29,889 bases of DNA from JAYOFM01 sp038117225 (GTDB taxonomy: Bacteria > Pseudomonadota > Alphaproteobacteria > Rhodospirillales > Casp-alpha2). The DNA lies in assembly GCA_038117225.1 (NCBI GenBank), contig JAYOFM010000035.1:1-29889 (forward strand), in the 5' to 3' direction. The notes under the pieces are model-generated. The model was not told the origin of the DNA, searched no databases, and worked only from the letters and a program-made list of their open reading frames with translations. This document shows positions 7,702 through 15,796 of this stretch, in pieces. Made by a program: the position numbers and the translations under genes. Numbering within the stretch: position 1 is the stretch's first letter; every line of letters starts with the position of its first letter.

Positions 7702-8637
7702 ATGACCACGTATAAAGCCTTCATCCTCGCCATCGTCACCACATTGGCGTTTTTTACCCACCTTCCCGTTCAGGCGGCGGAAATGTTGCGGGTCGTTGCA
7801 TCCTTCAGCATTCTCGCCGATATGGCCAAGCGGGTCGGGGGCGACAAAGCGACCGTTCGCGCCCTCGTTGGGTATGACGGTGACAGCCACGTCTACCAAC
7901 CGAGCCCGGACGACGCCAAGGCGGTGGCGCGGGCCGATGTGATGGTCATCAATGGCCTCAAGTTTGAGGGCTGGCTCGAACGGTTGATCAAATCGGCGGA
8001 ATATGAGGGCCCCGTCGTCGTCGCCACAGACGGGGCACGCTTGCTGGAAGTGGAAGACGACCATGGGGAAGACCATTCGAAGACCGGTCAACACAGCCAT
8101 GATCATGGCCTATCGGATCCCCATGCCTGGCACGACCTTCGGAATGCCGAGGTCTACGTGCGCAACATTGCTCGTGGATTTTCCCACGCTGATCCCGGTA
8201 ACACGCGTTTCTACGGAGCGAATGCAGACGCGTATGTGATGGAGATTCGGTCCCTTGAGGCCGAATTTCGACCGCGAATCTCGGCCCTGCCGGCAGATCG
8301 TCGCCGCGTGATCACTACCCATGGTGCATTCGGTTATTTCGCGCGCGCCTACGGAATCACCTTCCGCGCCCCGGTGGGCATGAGCACCGAGTCCGAGGCC
8401 TCGGCCAGGGACATGGCCAAGCTGGTTCGGCAAATCCAGAAAGAGAGCATCGCGGCCGTGTTCGTGGAGAATATTACCGACGGCCGCCTGCTGCGCCAGA
8501 TCGCGACGGAGACCGGAGCCGTGATCGGTGGAACACTCTATTCGGATGCCCTCTCCGGCCTGGACGGGCCAGCCTCCACCTACCTGGACATGATGCGTCA
8601 CAACCTCCGCACGATCATCGGAGCCCTCGGCAGCTGA
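7702..8637 (+). CDS. znuA: Periplasmic zinc-binding protein of the ABC transporter (ZnuA-like)
   Basis: A 311-residue solute-binding protein of the cluster A-I (TroA/ZnuA) family that captures metal in the periplasm. An N-terminal signal peptide (about residues 1-25, ending VQAA) has no lipobox cysteine. Likely ligands are His63 (SHVYQPSP), His141 (DPHAWHD), His207 (TTHGAFGY) and Asp282 (YSDAL). Between the first two ligands is a histidine- and acid-rich loop (residues 118-135, with five His), the mark of zinc-specific members. The start ATG follows GGAGATCGGGA, a good ribosome site. It is the last gene of the operon that begins at 5863. Manganese specificity cannot be fully excluded without binding data. 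Confidence 0.92.
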   Translation: MTTYKAFILAIVTTLAFFTHLPVQAAEMLRVVASFSILADMAKRVGGDKATVRALVGYDGDSHVYQPSPDDAKAVARADVMVINGLKFEGWLERLIKSAEYEGPVVVATDGARLLEVEDDHGEDHSKTGQHSHDHGLSDPHAWHDLRNAEVYVRNIARGFSHADPGNTRFYGANADAYVMEIRSLEAEFRPRISALPADRRRVITTHGAFGYFARAYGITFRAPVGMSTESEASARDMAKLVRQIQKESIAAVFVENITDGRLLRQIATETGAVIGGTLYSDALSGLDGPASTYLDMMRHNLRTIIGALGS

Positions 8638-8664
8638 CCGTTCCCACCTGCGGTTCCGTGATTG

Positions 8665-8671
8665 TATAACA
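8665..8671 (+). promoter_or_regulatory. TATAAC(A) element before the CDF gene
   Basis: TATAACA lies 27 bases before the CDF start codon. It equals the right half of the Zur-like palindrome at 5810-5821 and also resembles a -10 hexamer (TATAAC). The left half is poorly conserved (ATTG in place of ATGT), so I cannot tell a degraded Zur site from an ordinary -10 element. Confidence 0.25.
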
Positions 8672-8698
8672 CGCGATCCATGTCTTAAGCGTGGCGTC

Positions 8699-9337
8699 AT
8701 GAGTGCCCATTGCGGCCATGATGACAATAACTTCGACGGTGCCTCGCCGGCTTTCCGCCGCGCGCTGTGGTGGGTCGTCGGCATCAACGCCACCATGTTC
8801 GTGATCGAGATGACGGCGGGCGTCGCCGGGCGGTCGCAAGCCTTGCAGGCCGACGCCCTCGATTTCGCCGGCGACACGGCGACCTATCTGCTGTCGCTAC
8901 TGGTCATCGGGCATAGCCTCAAATGGCGGGCGCGGGCGGCACTTCTGAAAGGCCTCAGTCTCGCCGCCATGGGCGTGTTCGTACTCGGTGCCACGTTCTA
9001 CCGCATCATCGTACTGGGCTTGCCGAGCGCGCCGATCATGGGTGGCATCGCGGTGATGGCGCTGGTCGCCAATCTGACCAGCGTGGCGTTGCTGATGAAA
9101 TACCGTGACGGCGATGCCAATGTGCGATCGGTGTGGCTGTGTTCGCGCAACGACGCCATCGGCAATGTCGCCGTGATGATTGCCGCCGTTGCCGTGTGGT
9201 GGTGGGTGTCGCCGTGGCCGGATTTGATCGTTGCCGCCGGCATGGCCCTGCTGTTCCTGTCCGGGGCCGTCAGTATCATCCGCCAGGCCAACGCGGAACT
9301 GCGCCACGTCAGTGCCGCCGAAGTTGCCGCAGAATGA
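8699..9337 (+). CDS. Cation diffusion facilitator family protein lacking the cytoplasmic domain
   Basis: A 212-residue membrane protein of the cation diffusion facilitator (CDF) superfamily, which normally exports divalent cations by exchange with protons. It begins with a short Cys/His stretch (CGHDD) and has about six hydrophobic segments. The intramembrane metal site can be read: DxxxD at Asp55/Asp59 in helix II and, in helix V, CxxxD at Cys148/Asp152, where most relatives have HxxxD. The protein stops just after helix VI, so the C-terminal cytoplasmic dimerisation domain found in members of about 300 residues is absent. CDF proteins without that domain are known. It follows znuA by 61 bases and ends one base from the convergent ctaB. 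Confidence 0.83.
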   Translation: MSAHCGHDDNNFDGASPAFRRALWWVVGINATMFVIEMTAGVAGRSQALQADALDFAGDTATYLLSLLVIGHSLKWRARAALLKGLSLAAMGVFVLGATFYRIIVLGLPSAPIMGGIAVMALVANLTSVALLMKYRDGDANVRSVWLCSRNDAIGNVAVMIAAVAVWWWVSPWPDLIVAAGMALLFLSGAVSIIRQANAELRHVSAAEVAAE

Positions 9338-9338
9338 T

Positions 9339-10295
9339 CTAGAGCAGCGCTACGAACGCAAGACGATCAACCAGAAGGCCGACAAAGATCGCGAACAGAT
9401 AGAAGATCGAGAAAAAGAACAGGCGCTTGGCGGCCTGCTCTCGTTCGCTTTCGGATTCGACGTCACGCCAAACATTCCACACCCGGCGCCCGAATTCGAC
9501 CCCGAGGCCCGTTGCGATAACGGCGTACACGGCACCGGACATGCCGATGGCGACGGGCGCCAGGGTGATGGGGATGAGGATCGCCGTATAGATCACCATC
9601 AGGCGCTTGGTTTCGTGTTCGCCGGCGACGATGGGCATCATGGGCACGCCGGCGTTGGCATAATCGCCGCGCCGAAACAGGGCTAGGGCCCAGCTGTGTG
9701 GGGGCGTCCACAGAAAGATGATCATGAACAGCGCCACCGCACCGAGGCCAATATCGCCCGTGACCGCGGCCCAGCCGATGACCGGCGGCAATGCCCCCGA
9801 CGCACCGCCGACGACGATATTCTGCGGCGTGCGGCGTTTCAGCCAAACCGTATAGATGAAGACATAATAGAGAATGGTGATCGCCAGAAGCGCCGATGCG
9901 GCGGCATTCACCAACACCGCCATCATCACCACGGAACCTCCGCCGAGCACGCTGCCGAATACCAATGCTTTATCCGGCGCCATGCGACCAGCGGGAATCG
10001 GTCTGTTCATGGTGCGCCGCATGTGGCGGTCGATATCGCGGTCGTACCACATGTTGATGGCGCCCGCCGCACCGGCGCCGATGGCGATACACAGCACGGC
10101 TGCGATTCCGGTCAGTAAATCGATGGAGCCGGGGGCCAAAACCAAACCGACGGCGGCCGTGAAGACCACCAGCGACATCACGCGCGGCTTCAACAGCACC
10201 GCATAGTCGGCAACGCTGAATCGCGGGTCTTCTGTGATCGCCGAAGCGGTCCCGGTTTCGATGTTTCCCTGAATTTCGATGGGCGCGTCGCTCAA
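9339..10295 (-). CDS. ctaB: Protoheme IX farnesyltransferase (heme O synthase)
   Basis: A 318-residue polytopic inner-membrane prenyltransferase that adds a farnesyl group to heme b, making heme O, the precursor of heme A for cytochrome aa3. The UbiA-type first aspartate motif NMWYDRDID is at residues 81-89 and is followed by MRRTMNRPIPAGRM, a CtaB/CyoE signature. The second motif region (LFRRGDYANAGVPMMP) is near residues 215-230. About eight to nine hydrophobic segments follow. A hydrophilic N-terminal extension of about 30 residues is longer than in E. coli CyoE but usual for CtaB of alphaproteobacteria. It is the last gene of the minus-strand oxidase accessory operon; ctaA (heme A synthase) is not in the window. 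Confidence 0.95.
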   Translation of the reverse strand: MSDAPIEIQGNIETGTASAITEDPRFSVADYAVLLKPRVMSLVVFTAAVGLVLAPGSIDLLTGIAAVLCIAIGAGAAGAINMWYDRDIDRHMRRTMNRPIPAGRMAPDKALVFGSVLGGGSVVMMAVLVNAAASALLAITILYYVFIYTVWLKRRTPQNIVVGGASGALPPVIGWAAVTGDIGLGAVALFMIIFLWTPPHSWALALFRRGDYANAGVPMMPIVAGEHETKRLMVIYTAILIPITLAPVAIGMSGAVYAVIATGLGVEFGRRVWNVWRDVESESEREQAAKRLFFFSIFYLFAIFVGLLVDRLAFVALL

Positions 10296-10361
10296 GGCGC
10301 TGGCCTCCGTATCGCCTGGGCTCTTAATACAGGGGGAATGGCCCAGGCTTCAAGCACGGCT

Positions 10362-11777
10362 TCACGTGTCACGGGCGGGTCCTAGAAGCGCACGGCCGAC
10401 GACGACAATGAACATGATGCCGCCGATGACCGCGATAATGGCCCCGACGCCCATGCCGTAAAGGCCGATCTGAGCCCCCAGCGCCTCCAGGCCCTCCGCG
10501 CCAGCGGTCTTGCGGGGCGCCCCATAGCCGCCGGCGAGGAACAGGCCGCCGCCGTGCAGGACTTGGCCGACCGCGTACATCCACAGCATTGCCGACAGGG
10601 CGCGGCCGCGTTTCAGCGGGCGATCCAGCAACGGTAAGATAAAGGCAATGAACAATCCCATGAAGGCGAGGTTCACGCCACCGATGACGCCATGATAATG
10701 CCCGGGCGTGCGCGCATCACCGCCATCGACGAACAGCCCGAGCAAGCCGCCGACGGCAAATACGGCGAACGAGGTCCAGAGCGCCAGACCGGCCAACTGA
10801 TCACCGTCCGGTGCCGTCGTGCCGGCGCTCAGCAGCGCTCGGGCACCGATCAAGGCCACCACCAGCGTCGGCGGCGCCAATAAATACTGAAGGTTGGTGA
10901 TCCACTGCCGATGGTCGACGCTCAACGGTTCGGCGACCATGCCGGCGGCACCGACACCGATCAAACCCGCGAGCAACAGGTAAACGGCAGCCGCCGCCAG
11001 CCAATTCGGCTTCATCATCGGCGTGCCGAGACGGGCGCTGCCGAGCACGTACCATGTGATTAGCAGCATCGTTACATTGACGAACTGGAGCAAATGGCCA
11101 CCGCTCCAAAATACGGTTTCATGGAAGACCGCGTCCGCCGGCCCGCCCACCGCAAGGGCGTCGAAGATTACGGAAACCACGGCGGCGCCGAACAGCAGCG
11201 CCGCCGCCGATGTCGCCAGCACCACCGGTTCGACAATGCCGCGGGGGAGCGCGAGGTTGATCAGCAACCTTATTGCGACCAGCACCATGCCCAGCGTCAA
11301 TAGGCCGAGACCCGCATGGAAAAGCGGATCAATAATCACGGGAACATAGTTGTTGAGCGACGGCTCACCGCGGTCGAGCAGGGAGGGTACCGCGAGCAGC
11401 AGGCAACCGAATATGCTTAGCCATACGGCAACGGGACCCAGCCGCCGCGCTCGCGGCGCGCCGCCACCGGCTCGGTAAGCGGCCGCCGTCGCCAGAGCCG
11501 CCATGACGCAAAGGAACCAGACGACGAACGAGAACACCACGTGGATGACGAGGCCCTTCTCGAAGAATCGTACGGGCCACGCGAACCAGGTTTCCGCTCC
11601 GGGCAGCCGAGACAGCGCCAACAGCAGCGCGAACACACCCGCGATGGCGAGGGCGCCGACGGCGATTAGGCTCCAGGCGCGCAATTCCCATTGGGCGGCC
11701 GGTGAACGCAGGGCATCGGCATAGGGCGCGACGAGGCTCCAGCGCTGCCGTTGCGCGGGGTGCAGACCGTCAACCAC
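10362..11777 (-). CDS. Divergent heme-copper oxidase subunit I homologue
   Basis: A membrane protein of about 471 residues with roughly twelve hydrophobic segments that resembles subunit I of heme-copper oxidases but is far from the true coxA nearby. Counting from the GTG at 11777, His79 (VIHVVF) matches a helix II heme ligand, His228 (FWSGGHLLQF) the helix VI copper ligand, and His360/His362 (GHYHGVIGG) the paired helix X ligands. The helix VII His-His pair is missing; one His (DHRQW, His289) is near. The His-x3-Tyr of aa3 enzymes (GHPEVY) is also absent. The GTG overlaps the end of the DUF420 gene by eight bases. The frame is open to 11828, but that part lies inside the upstream gene. Function is unknown; an assembly role for cytochrome oxidase is an inference from its operon. 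Confidence 0.75.
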   Translation of the reverse strand: MVDGLHPAQRQRWSLVAPYADALRSPAAQWELRAWSLIAVGALAIAGVFALLLALSRLPGAETWFAWPVRFFEKGLVIHVVFSFVVWFLCVMAALATAAAYRAGGGAPRARRLGPVAVWLSIFGCLLLAVPSLLDRGEPSLNNYVPVIIDPLFHAGLGLLTLGMVLVAIRLLINLALPRGIVEPVVLATSAAALLFGAAVVSVIFDALAVGGPADAVFHETVFWSGGHLLQFVNVTMLLITWYVLGSARLGTPMMKPNWLAAAAVYLLLAGLIGVGAAGMVAEPLSVDHRQWITNLQYLLAPPTLVVALIGARALLSAGTTAPDGDQLAGLALWTSFAVFAVGGLLGLFVDGGDARTPGHYHGVIGGVNLAFMGLFIAFILPLLDRPLKRGRALSAMLWMYAVGQVLHGGGLFLAGGYGAPRKTAGAEGLEALGAQIGLYGMGVGAIIAVIGGIMFIVVVGRALLGPARDT

Positions 11778-12213
11778 CGCCCGGTGTTCCGACGAAGGGA
11801 AAGAGATGCACGGCCATGACATAGACAACGACGCCGGAAACGCCGACGTAGACCCAGAGAGGCCAGGTCAGGCGGGCGATTTTGTTGTGGCGGTCGAAGT
11901 GGCCCCTCAGCGCCCGCCACGCGGTCACTGGCACCAGGAAGGTTATGGCGACGGCACCGATCACATGCACGGCAAGGATGGTGAAATAAATCGGCCGCAC
12001 CACGCCTTCGCCGCCGAATCTGGCGAATCCAGAATTCGCCTTGTAGATGACATAGGTGATCAGAAAGGCGCCCGACACGACCAGCGCCGCGATCATGCAA
12101 AGCCGATGACGTTCGCGTTGGCCACTCTTGATGAAGACGTAGCCAACCACCAGGAAGGCGACCGATATCGCATTCAGGGCCGCGTTAACATGGACGAGAT
12201 CCTGTACGGTCAT
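11770..12213 (-). CDS. DUF420 (CtaM-like) membrane protein
   Basis: A 147-residue protein of the DUF420 family with four hydrophobic segments. The family pattern is recognisable: HVNAALNAISVAFLVVGY in the first helix, then IKSGQRERHRLCMI, the FARFGGEG/RPIYFTILAVHV region and the final TWPLWVYVGVSGVVVY helix. In Staphylococcus a DUF420 protein, CtaM, is needed for a functional aa3-type quinol oxidase, so a role in heme A insertion or oxidase maturation is likely here. Conserved histidines (residues 8, about 36 and in HVIG) could bind heme. It lies between the 28-residue peptide (31 bases upstream) and the oxidase I-like gene, which it overlaps. The ATG at 12213 has only a weak ribosome site. 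Confidence 0.85.
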   Translation of the reverse strand: MTVQDLVHVNAALNAISVAFLVVGYVFIKSGQRERHRLCMIAALVVSGAFLITYVIYKANSGFARFGGEGVVRPIYFTILAVHVIGAVAITFLVPVTAWRALRGHFDRHNKIARLTWPLWVYVGVSGVVVYVMAVHLFPFVGTPGGG

Positions 12214-12244
12214 CGAAGGAATCGAGCGCTCGACAGAGCGTCGG

Positions 12245-12331
12245 TCAGCTCAACTTGATGAAGATCGAGGCGTACATGAATAATGCCACGCCGCCGAGGA
12301 TCAGCGCCAAAATCCAATTCTTTCTCGTCAT
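12245..12331 (-). CDS. 28-residue single-helix cytochrome oxidase accessory peptide (CoxF-like)
   Basis: A very small gene: MTRKNW, then one hydrophobic helix of about 18 residues, then a short IFIKLS tail. It starts at the ATG at 12331, preceded by GGGAG 11 bases upstream, and ends with TGA at 12245. The basic N-terminal end followed by a single helix is the pattern of the short cytochrome oxidase assembly peptides (CoxF-like) often encoded among ctaB, ctaG and cox genes. Homology of so short a peptide cannot be proved by eye, but position, ribosome site and composition all agree. It is the first gene of the accessory operon that ends with ctaB, and it diverges from coxB. Confidence 0.65.
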   Translation of the reverse strand: MTRKNWILALILGGVALFMYASIFIKLS

Positions 12332-12595
12332 TGATAATTGTACTCCCGGAAATACACGGATAGGCGACCTTGGTGTAAGGCGGCACCGGTGGAAATGCAC
12401 GCAAATTCCCGTGTAAGTGCGCGCACGCGGCTTCAATTTCCGACTTCCCACCACGGGTATTCGAAACGCCAACAAAGGGTTACGCGGGCCTTGCCCTTGT
12501 CTGGAGGGGCGGATAAAAAGGCGTACCGAACCGGAGTCCATTGCGATAAGCGCATGAGGACAATCCGGTCGTCAGAGGGATTTCAGGTGGGGCCG
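12332..12595. other. Divergent intergenic region between the two cox operons
   Basis: A 264-base region that must hold the promoters for both the accessory operon (leftward) and coxB (rightward). Visible elements are an inverted 7-mer pair TACACGG (12353-12359) and CCGTGTA (12409-12415), and the 10-base palindrome GTGCGCGCAC at 12417-12426. I could not assign either to a known regulator. No conserved coding sequence is seen; the coxB frame is open upstream to 12338, but that extension has no family resemblance. Confidence 0.6.
12491..12519 (+). promoter_or_regulatory. Candidate promoter for coxB operon
   Basis: TTGCCC (12491-12496) and TAAAAA (12514-12519) are separated by 17 bases. This would give a transcript with a leader of roughly 70 bases before coxB. 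Support is from hexamer similarity and spacing only. Confidence 0.35.
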
Positions 12596-13522
12596 ATGAT
12601 CAAGCGTATCCTTTCCGTTTTGCCCGTTTGGGCGGTCACAATGATCGCGCTGCTGGGACCGGCCTTGGCCGAATCAGACCAGGTGCGTTCGAAGCCCTGG
12701 CAAATGTGGTTTCAGCCAGCGGCGTCGCCGACGGCGGAGCGTGTGTTCGCGTTCAACGCGCAGCTGCTGGTCATCGAAACGTTGATCACGTTGTTCGTGC
12801 TCGGTCTGATGGTCTACATCGTCATCCGCTTCAACGAGAAAGCCAATCCGACGCCGTCGAAGACGACCCACAATACGGCGTTGGAAATCATCTGGACGGG
12901 GTTGCCCATCCTGATTCTTATCGGCATCGCCGTGCCGTCGTTGAAGCATCTCTATTTCGCCGACAGGACGACGGACGCGGAGATGACCCTGAAGGTCATC
13001 GGCAATCAATGGTACTGGTCCTATGAATATCCTGACCAGGGCGGCATCGCCTTCGATAGCCTGCTGGTCCCGGATGATGAGTTGAAGGCGGGGCAGCCGC
13101 GGCTGCTGTCCGTCGACAATGAAGTGGTGTTGCCGGTGGAGACAAATATCCGGTTGCTGCTTTCGTCCAAGGATGTGATCCATAACTGGGCCATGCCATC
13201 GCTGGCGATTAAGCTCGACACCGTGCCTGGGCGGACCAATGAGACCTGGACCCGTATCAACAAGGAATTTGCCGGCAAGACCCTTTACGGCATGTGTTCC
13301 GAATTGTGCGGCGTAAACCACGGTTTCATGCCCATCGCCATTCGCGCGGTGAGCAAGGAAGAATTCGCCAAGTGGGTGGAGACGGCTAAGAAAAAATTCG
13401 CCTCCATCGACGGCACCCTAGTTCCGGTTGCCGGCGCGACGATGAAACAGACTTTCCGCGTGGCGGAGGCGGTGCGCTTAAGCAGCAGCTTCGGCGACGC
13501 GCATAGCGAGAGGATCGAATGA
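12596..13522 (+). CDS. coxB: Cytochrome c oxidase subunit II
   Basis: A 308-residue subunit of the aa3-type oxidase that accepts electrons from cytochrome c in the periplasm. It has a signal peptide (residues 1-25, ending ALA), two transmembrane helices (about 55-78 and 97-116), and a cupredoxin domain. The binuclear CuA site is complete: His196, Cys234, Glu236, Cys238, His242 and Met245 (CSELCGVNHGFM). The aromatic NQWYWSYEYPD stretch at about 137-147 is the cytochrome c electron-entry region. The ATG at 12596 follows AGGTGG with six bases of spacing. The stop codon overlaps the start of coxA. There is no fused cytochrome c domain. Confidence 0.97.
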   Translation: MIKRILSVLPVWAVTMIALLGPALAESDQVRSKPWQMWFQPAASPTAERVFAFNAQLLVIETLITLFVLGLMVYIVIRFNEKANPTPSKTTHNTALEIIWTGLPILILIGIAVPSLKHLYFADRTTDAEMTLKVIGNQWYWSYEYPDQGGIAFDSLLVPDDELKAGQPRLLSVDNEVVLPVETNIRLLLSSKDVIHNWAMPSLAIKLDTVPGRTNETWTRINKEFAGKTLYGMCSELCGVNHGFMPIAIRAVSKEEFAKWVETAKKKFASIDGTLVPVAGATMKQTFRVAEAVRLSSSFGDAHSERIE

Positions 13523-15138
13523 TGGCGTATTCAGCGGACGACGCGCACGGGCACGACGACCACGACCACAAACCGCCGTTCTGGACACGGTGGCTGTGTT
13601 CGACCAATCACAAGGATATCGGCACCTTGTATATGGTGGTTGCGATGATCGCAGCGGTCATCGGCGGCGCCATGTCCTGGTACATTCGCCTTGAGCTTGC
13701 TCAGCCGGGTATCCAATACATTCACGACTTCCAGTTCTATAACGTGCTTGTGACCGCGCACGGTTTTCTGATGGTGTTCTTTGTCGTCATGCCGGCGATG
13801 ATCGGCGGCTTCGGCAACTGGTTCGTGCCACTGATGATCGGCGCGCCGGACATGGCGTTCCCGCGTATGAACAACATTTCGTTTTGGCTGCTGGCCGCGG
13901 CGCTGGTCTTGATCGTGATTTCGACGCTGGTCGATGGTGGACCGGGCACTGGCTGGACCGTCTACCCACCACTTTCCGGAGTTGATTATCACCCAGGCGC
14001 CGCGGTTGATTTCGGCATTCTATCGCTGCATCTGGCAGGCGCGTCGTCGATCCTCGGCGCCATCAACTTCATCGTTACCATCTTCAATATGCGCGCGCCC
14101 GGCATGACCTTGCACCGGATGCCGCTATTCGTTTGGGCCATTCTGGTAACGGCGTTCCTCTTGCTGCTGGCGTTGCCGGTATTGGCCGGTTGTCTGACCA
14201 TGCTGCTGACCGACCGTAACTTCGGCACGTCGTTCTTCGTGCCGGCAGGCGGCGGCGACCCAATTTTATGGCAGCACTTGTTCTGGTTCTTCGGTCACCC
14301 GGAAGTCTACATCATCATCATCCCGGGCTTCGGTGTGATCAGCCAGATCGTCTCGACGTTCTCCAAGAAACCGGTGTTTGGTTACCTCGGCATGGCTTAC
14401 GCCATGGCGGGTATCGGTGTCGTCGGTTTCGTCGTCTGGGCGCATCACATGTTCACGGTCGGTCTCGACGTCGACACGCGAGCCTACTTCACGGCGGCGA
14501 CCATGGTTATCGCCGTGCCGACGGGAATCAAGATTTTCAGTTGGCTGGCCACCATGTGGGGCGGATCGATCAAGTTTGATGTGCCGATGTTGTATGCCTT
14601 CGGTTTTATCTTCCTGTTCGTGCTCGGCGGCGTTACCGGCATCACGCTGGCCAACGCGTCGGCTGATCTGCCGTTCCATGACACGTATTTCGTGGTTGCC
14701 CACTTCCATTACGTGATGGCCATCGCCGCCATTTTCTCCATGTTCGCCGGTTACTTCTATTGGATCGGCAAGATGTGCGGTCGCCAGTACAATGAGTTTT
14801 GGGGACGCGTCCAGTTCTGGGTATTCTTCATCGGTGTCAACGTGACGTTCTTCCCGCAGCATTTTTCCGGTTTCGCCGGCATGCCGCGACGCATCCCCGA
14901 CTACCCGGCGCCTTACGCGCCGTGGAATATGATTAGTTCCATCGGCGCCGCCATTACCGCGTTCGGCACGTTGTTGTTCTTTATCATCGTGTGGCGGACG
15001 TTCACCAGCGGCGAGAAAGCCGAGGCCAATCCATGGGGCGAGGGCGCGACGACGCTGGAATGGACCGTGGCCAGCCCGGCGCCGTTCCATACCCACGAGG
15101 ACATGCCCGACATGACCGGTAAGGCACCGGCCGAATAA
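13519..15138 (+). CDS. coxA: Cytochrome c oxidase subunit I (aa3-type)
   Basis: The 539-residue catalytic subunit, which reduces oxygen to water and pumps protons across the inner membrane. All metal ligands are present: His81 (TAHGF) and His397 for low-spin heme a, His395 for heme a3, and His260, His309 and His310 for CuB. Tyr264 of FGHPEVY is the cross-linked tyrosine. Glu262 ends the D-channel and Lys338 (GIKIF) marks the K-channel, so it is a type A1 enzyme. The N-terminal end is His/Asp-rich (residues 6-18) as is common in alphaproteobacteria. Twelve helices are expected. It starts at ATGATG overlapping the coxB stop; GAGAGGA supplies the ribosome site. Confidence 0.98.
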   Translation: MMAYSADDAHGHDDHDHKPPFWTRWLCSTNHKDIGTLYMVVAMIAAVIGGAMSWYIRLELAQPGIQYIHDFQFYNVLVTAHGFLMVFFVVMPAMIGGFGNWFVPLMIGAPDMAFPRMNNISFWLLAAALVLIVISTLVDGGPGTGWTVYPPLSGVDYHPGAAVDFGILSLHLAGASSILGAINFIVTIFNMRAPGMTLHRMPLFVWAILVTAFLLLLALPVLAGCLTMLLTDRNFGTSFFVPAGGGDPILWQHLFWFFGHPEVYIIIIPGFGVISQIVSTFSKKPVFGYLGMAYAMAGIGVVGFVVWAHHMFTVGLDVDTRAYFTAATMVIAVPTGIKIFSWLATMWGGSIKFDVPMLYAFGFIFLFVLGGVTGITLANASADLPFHDTYFVVAHFHYVMAIAAIFSMFAGYFYWIGKMCGRQYNEFWGRVQFWVFFIGVNVTFFPQHFSGFAGMPRRIPDYPAPYAPWNMISSIGAAITAFGTLLFFIIVWRTFTSGEKAEANPWGEGATTLEWTVASPAPFHTHEDMPDMTGKAPAE

Positions 15139-15168
15139 GGGCCGGCGGTATAGGGAGCGAGACGCAAG

Positions 15169-15753
15169 ATGGCAAAGCCTAGAGCCCGGAACGCCGCGAC
15201 CGCGGGGGTGCTGTTCGCCTTCGTCTTCGGCATGGTCGGGTTGGCTTACGCGTCGGTGCCTCTCTACAAGCTGTTTTGTCAGGTTACCGGCTATGCCGGC
15301 ACGCCGGTGGTTGACAAGGCGGCGCCGACGGCGGTGTCCGACCGGATGATCACGGTGCGTTTCGACGCCAACGTCAATGCCCAACTCCCGTGGCGCTTCA
15401 GCCCGGATCAGCGCGAAATGAAAGTGCGCCTCGGTGAAACCGCGCTCGCCACGTATACGGCGAAAAACGTTTCGGCTGGTGCCATAACCGGCACCGCCAG
15501 CTTCAATGTGACGCCATTCAAGGCCGGACCTTATTTCGGCAAGGTCGACTGCTTCTGCTTTACCGAGCAGGTGCTGGCGCCGGGCCAGGAAGTGTCCATG
15601 CCGGTATCATTCTACGTCGATCCGGAAATTTTTACCGATATTGATACGCAGGACGTCAACACCATCACGCTTTCGTATACCTTCCACCGTATGCAACACG
15701 ACGCATCGGTGGACGTGGGCACGCGAACACCGTTGCCGCGCCAAAAAGGCTAA
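15169..15753 (+). CDS. ctaG: Cytochrome c oxidase assembly protein CtaG/Cox11
   Basis: A 194-residue copper chaperone that delivers copper to the CuB site of subunit I. It has one N-terminal membrane anchor (about residues 11-29), the conserved Cys37 just after it (SVPLYKLFCQVTGY), and an immunoglobulin-like periplasmic domain holding the copper motif CFCF at residues 128-131. These residues and the length are typical of Cox11. It lies 30 bases after coxA and 43 bases before coxC, the usual alphaproteobacterial order. A GGGAG ribosome site precedes the ATG at 15169. It is unrelated to the Bacillus protein also called CtaG. Confidence 0.96.
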   Translation: MAKPRARNAATAGVLFAFVFGMVGLAYASVPLYKLFCQVTGYAGTPVVDKAAPTAVSDRMITVRFDANVNAQLPWRFSPDQREMKVRLGETALATYTAKNVSAGAITGTASFNVTPFKAGPYFGKVDCFCFTEQVLAPGQEVSMPVSFYVDPEIFTDIDTQDVNTITLSYTFHRMQHDASVDVGTRTPLPRQKG

Positions 15754-15766
15754 GCACCAGGACCAG

Positions 15767-15780
15767 GGGCGCCCGCGCCC
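15767..15780 (+). other. Small GC hairpin between ctaG and coxC
   Basis: GGGCG (15767-15771) and CGCCC (15776-15780) can pair with a four-base loop in the 43-base spacer. No T-run follows, so it is not a Rho-independent terminator. It could stabilise mRNA ends or mark a processing point between the genes, but it is short. Confidence 0.3.
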
Positions 15781-15796
15781 GAGAGAGGATCAGAAT

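Noticed and set aside
11778..11828. 17-residue extension of the oxidase I-like protein
   Set aside because: It is wholly inside the DUF420 gene; a GTG at the DUF420 stop gives the usual short overlap.
12338..12595. 86-residue N-terminal extension of coxB
   Set aside because: The signal peptide begins at the ATG at 12596; the upstream part covers the shared promoter region and shows no conservation pattern.
13519..13580. His/Asp-rich N-terminal end of CoxA as a special metal-binding tail
   Set aside because: Short His-rich leaders of this kind are common in alphaproteobacterial CoxA, so it is not unusual.
14266..15384. 372-codon open frame antisense to coxA and ctaG
   Set aside because: It lies opposite the fully conserved coxA; its product is His/Arg/Asp-rich low-complexity sequence typical of the antisense of GC-rich genes, with no recognisable domain.
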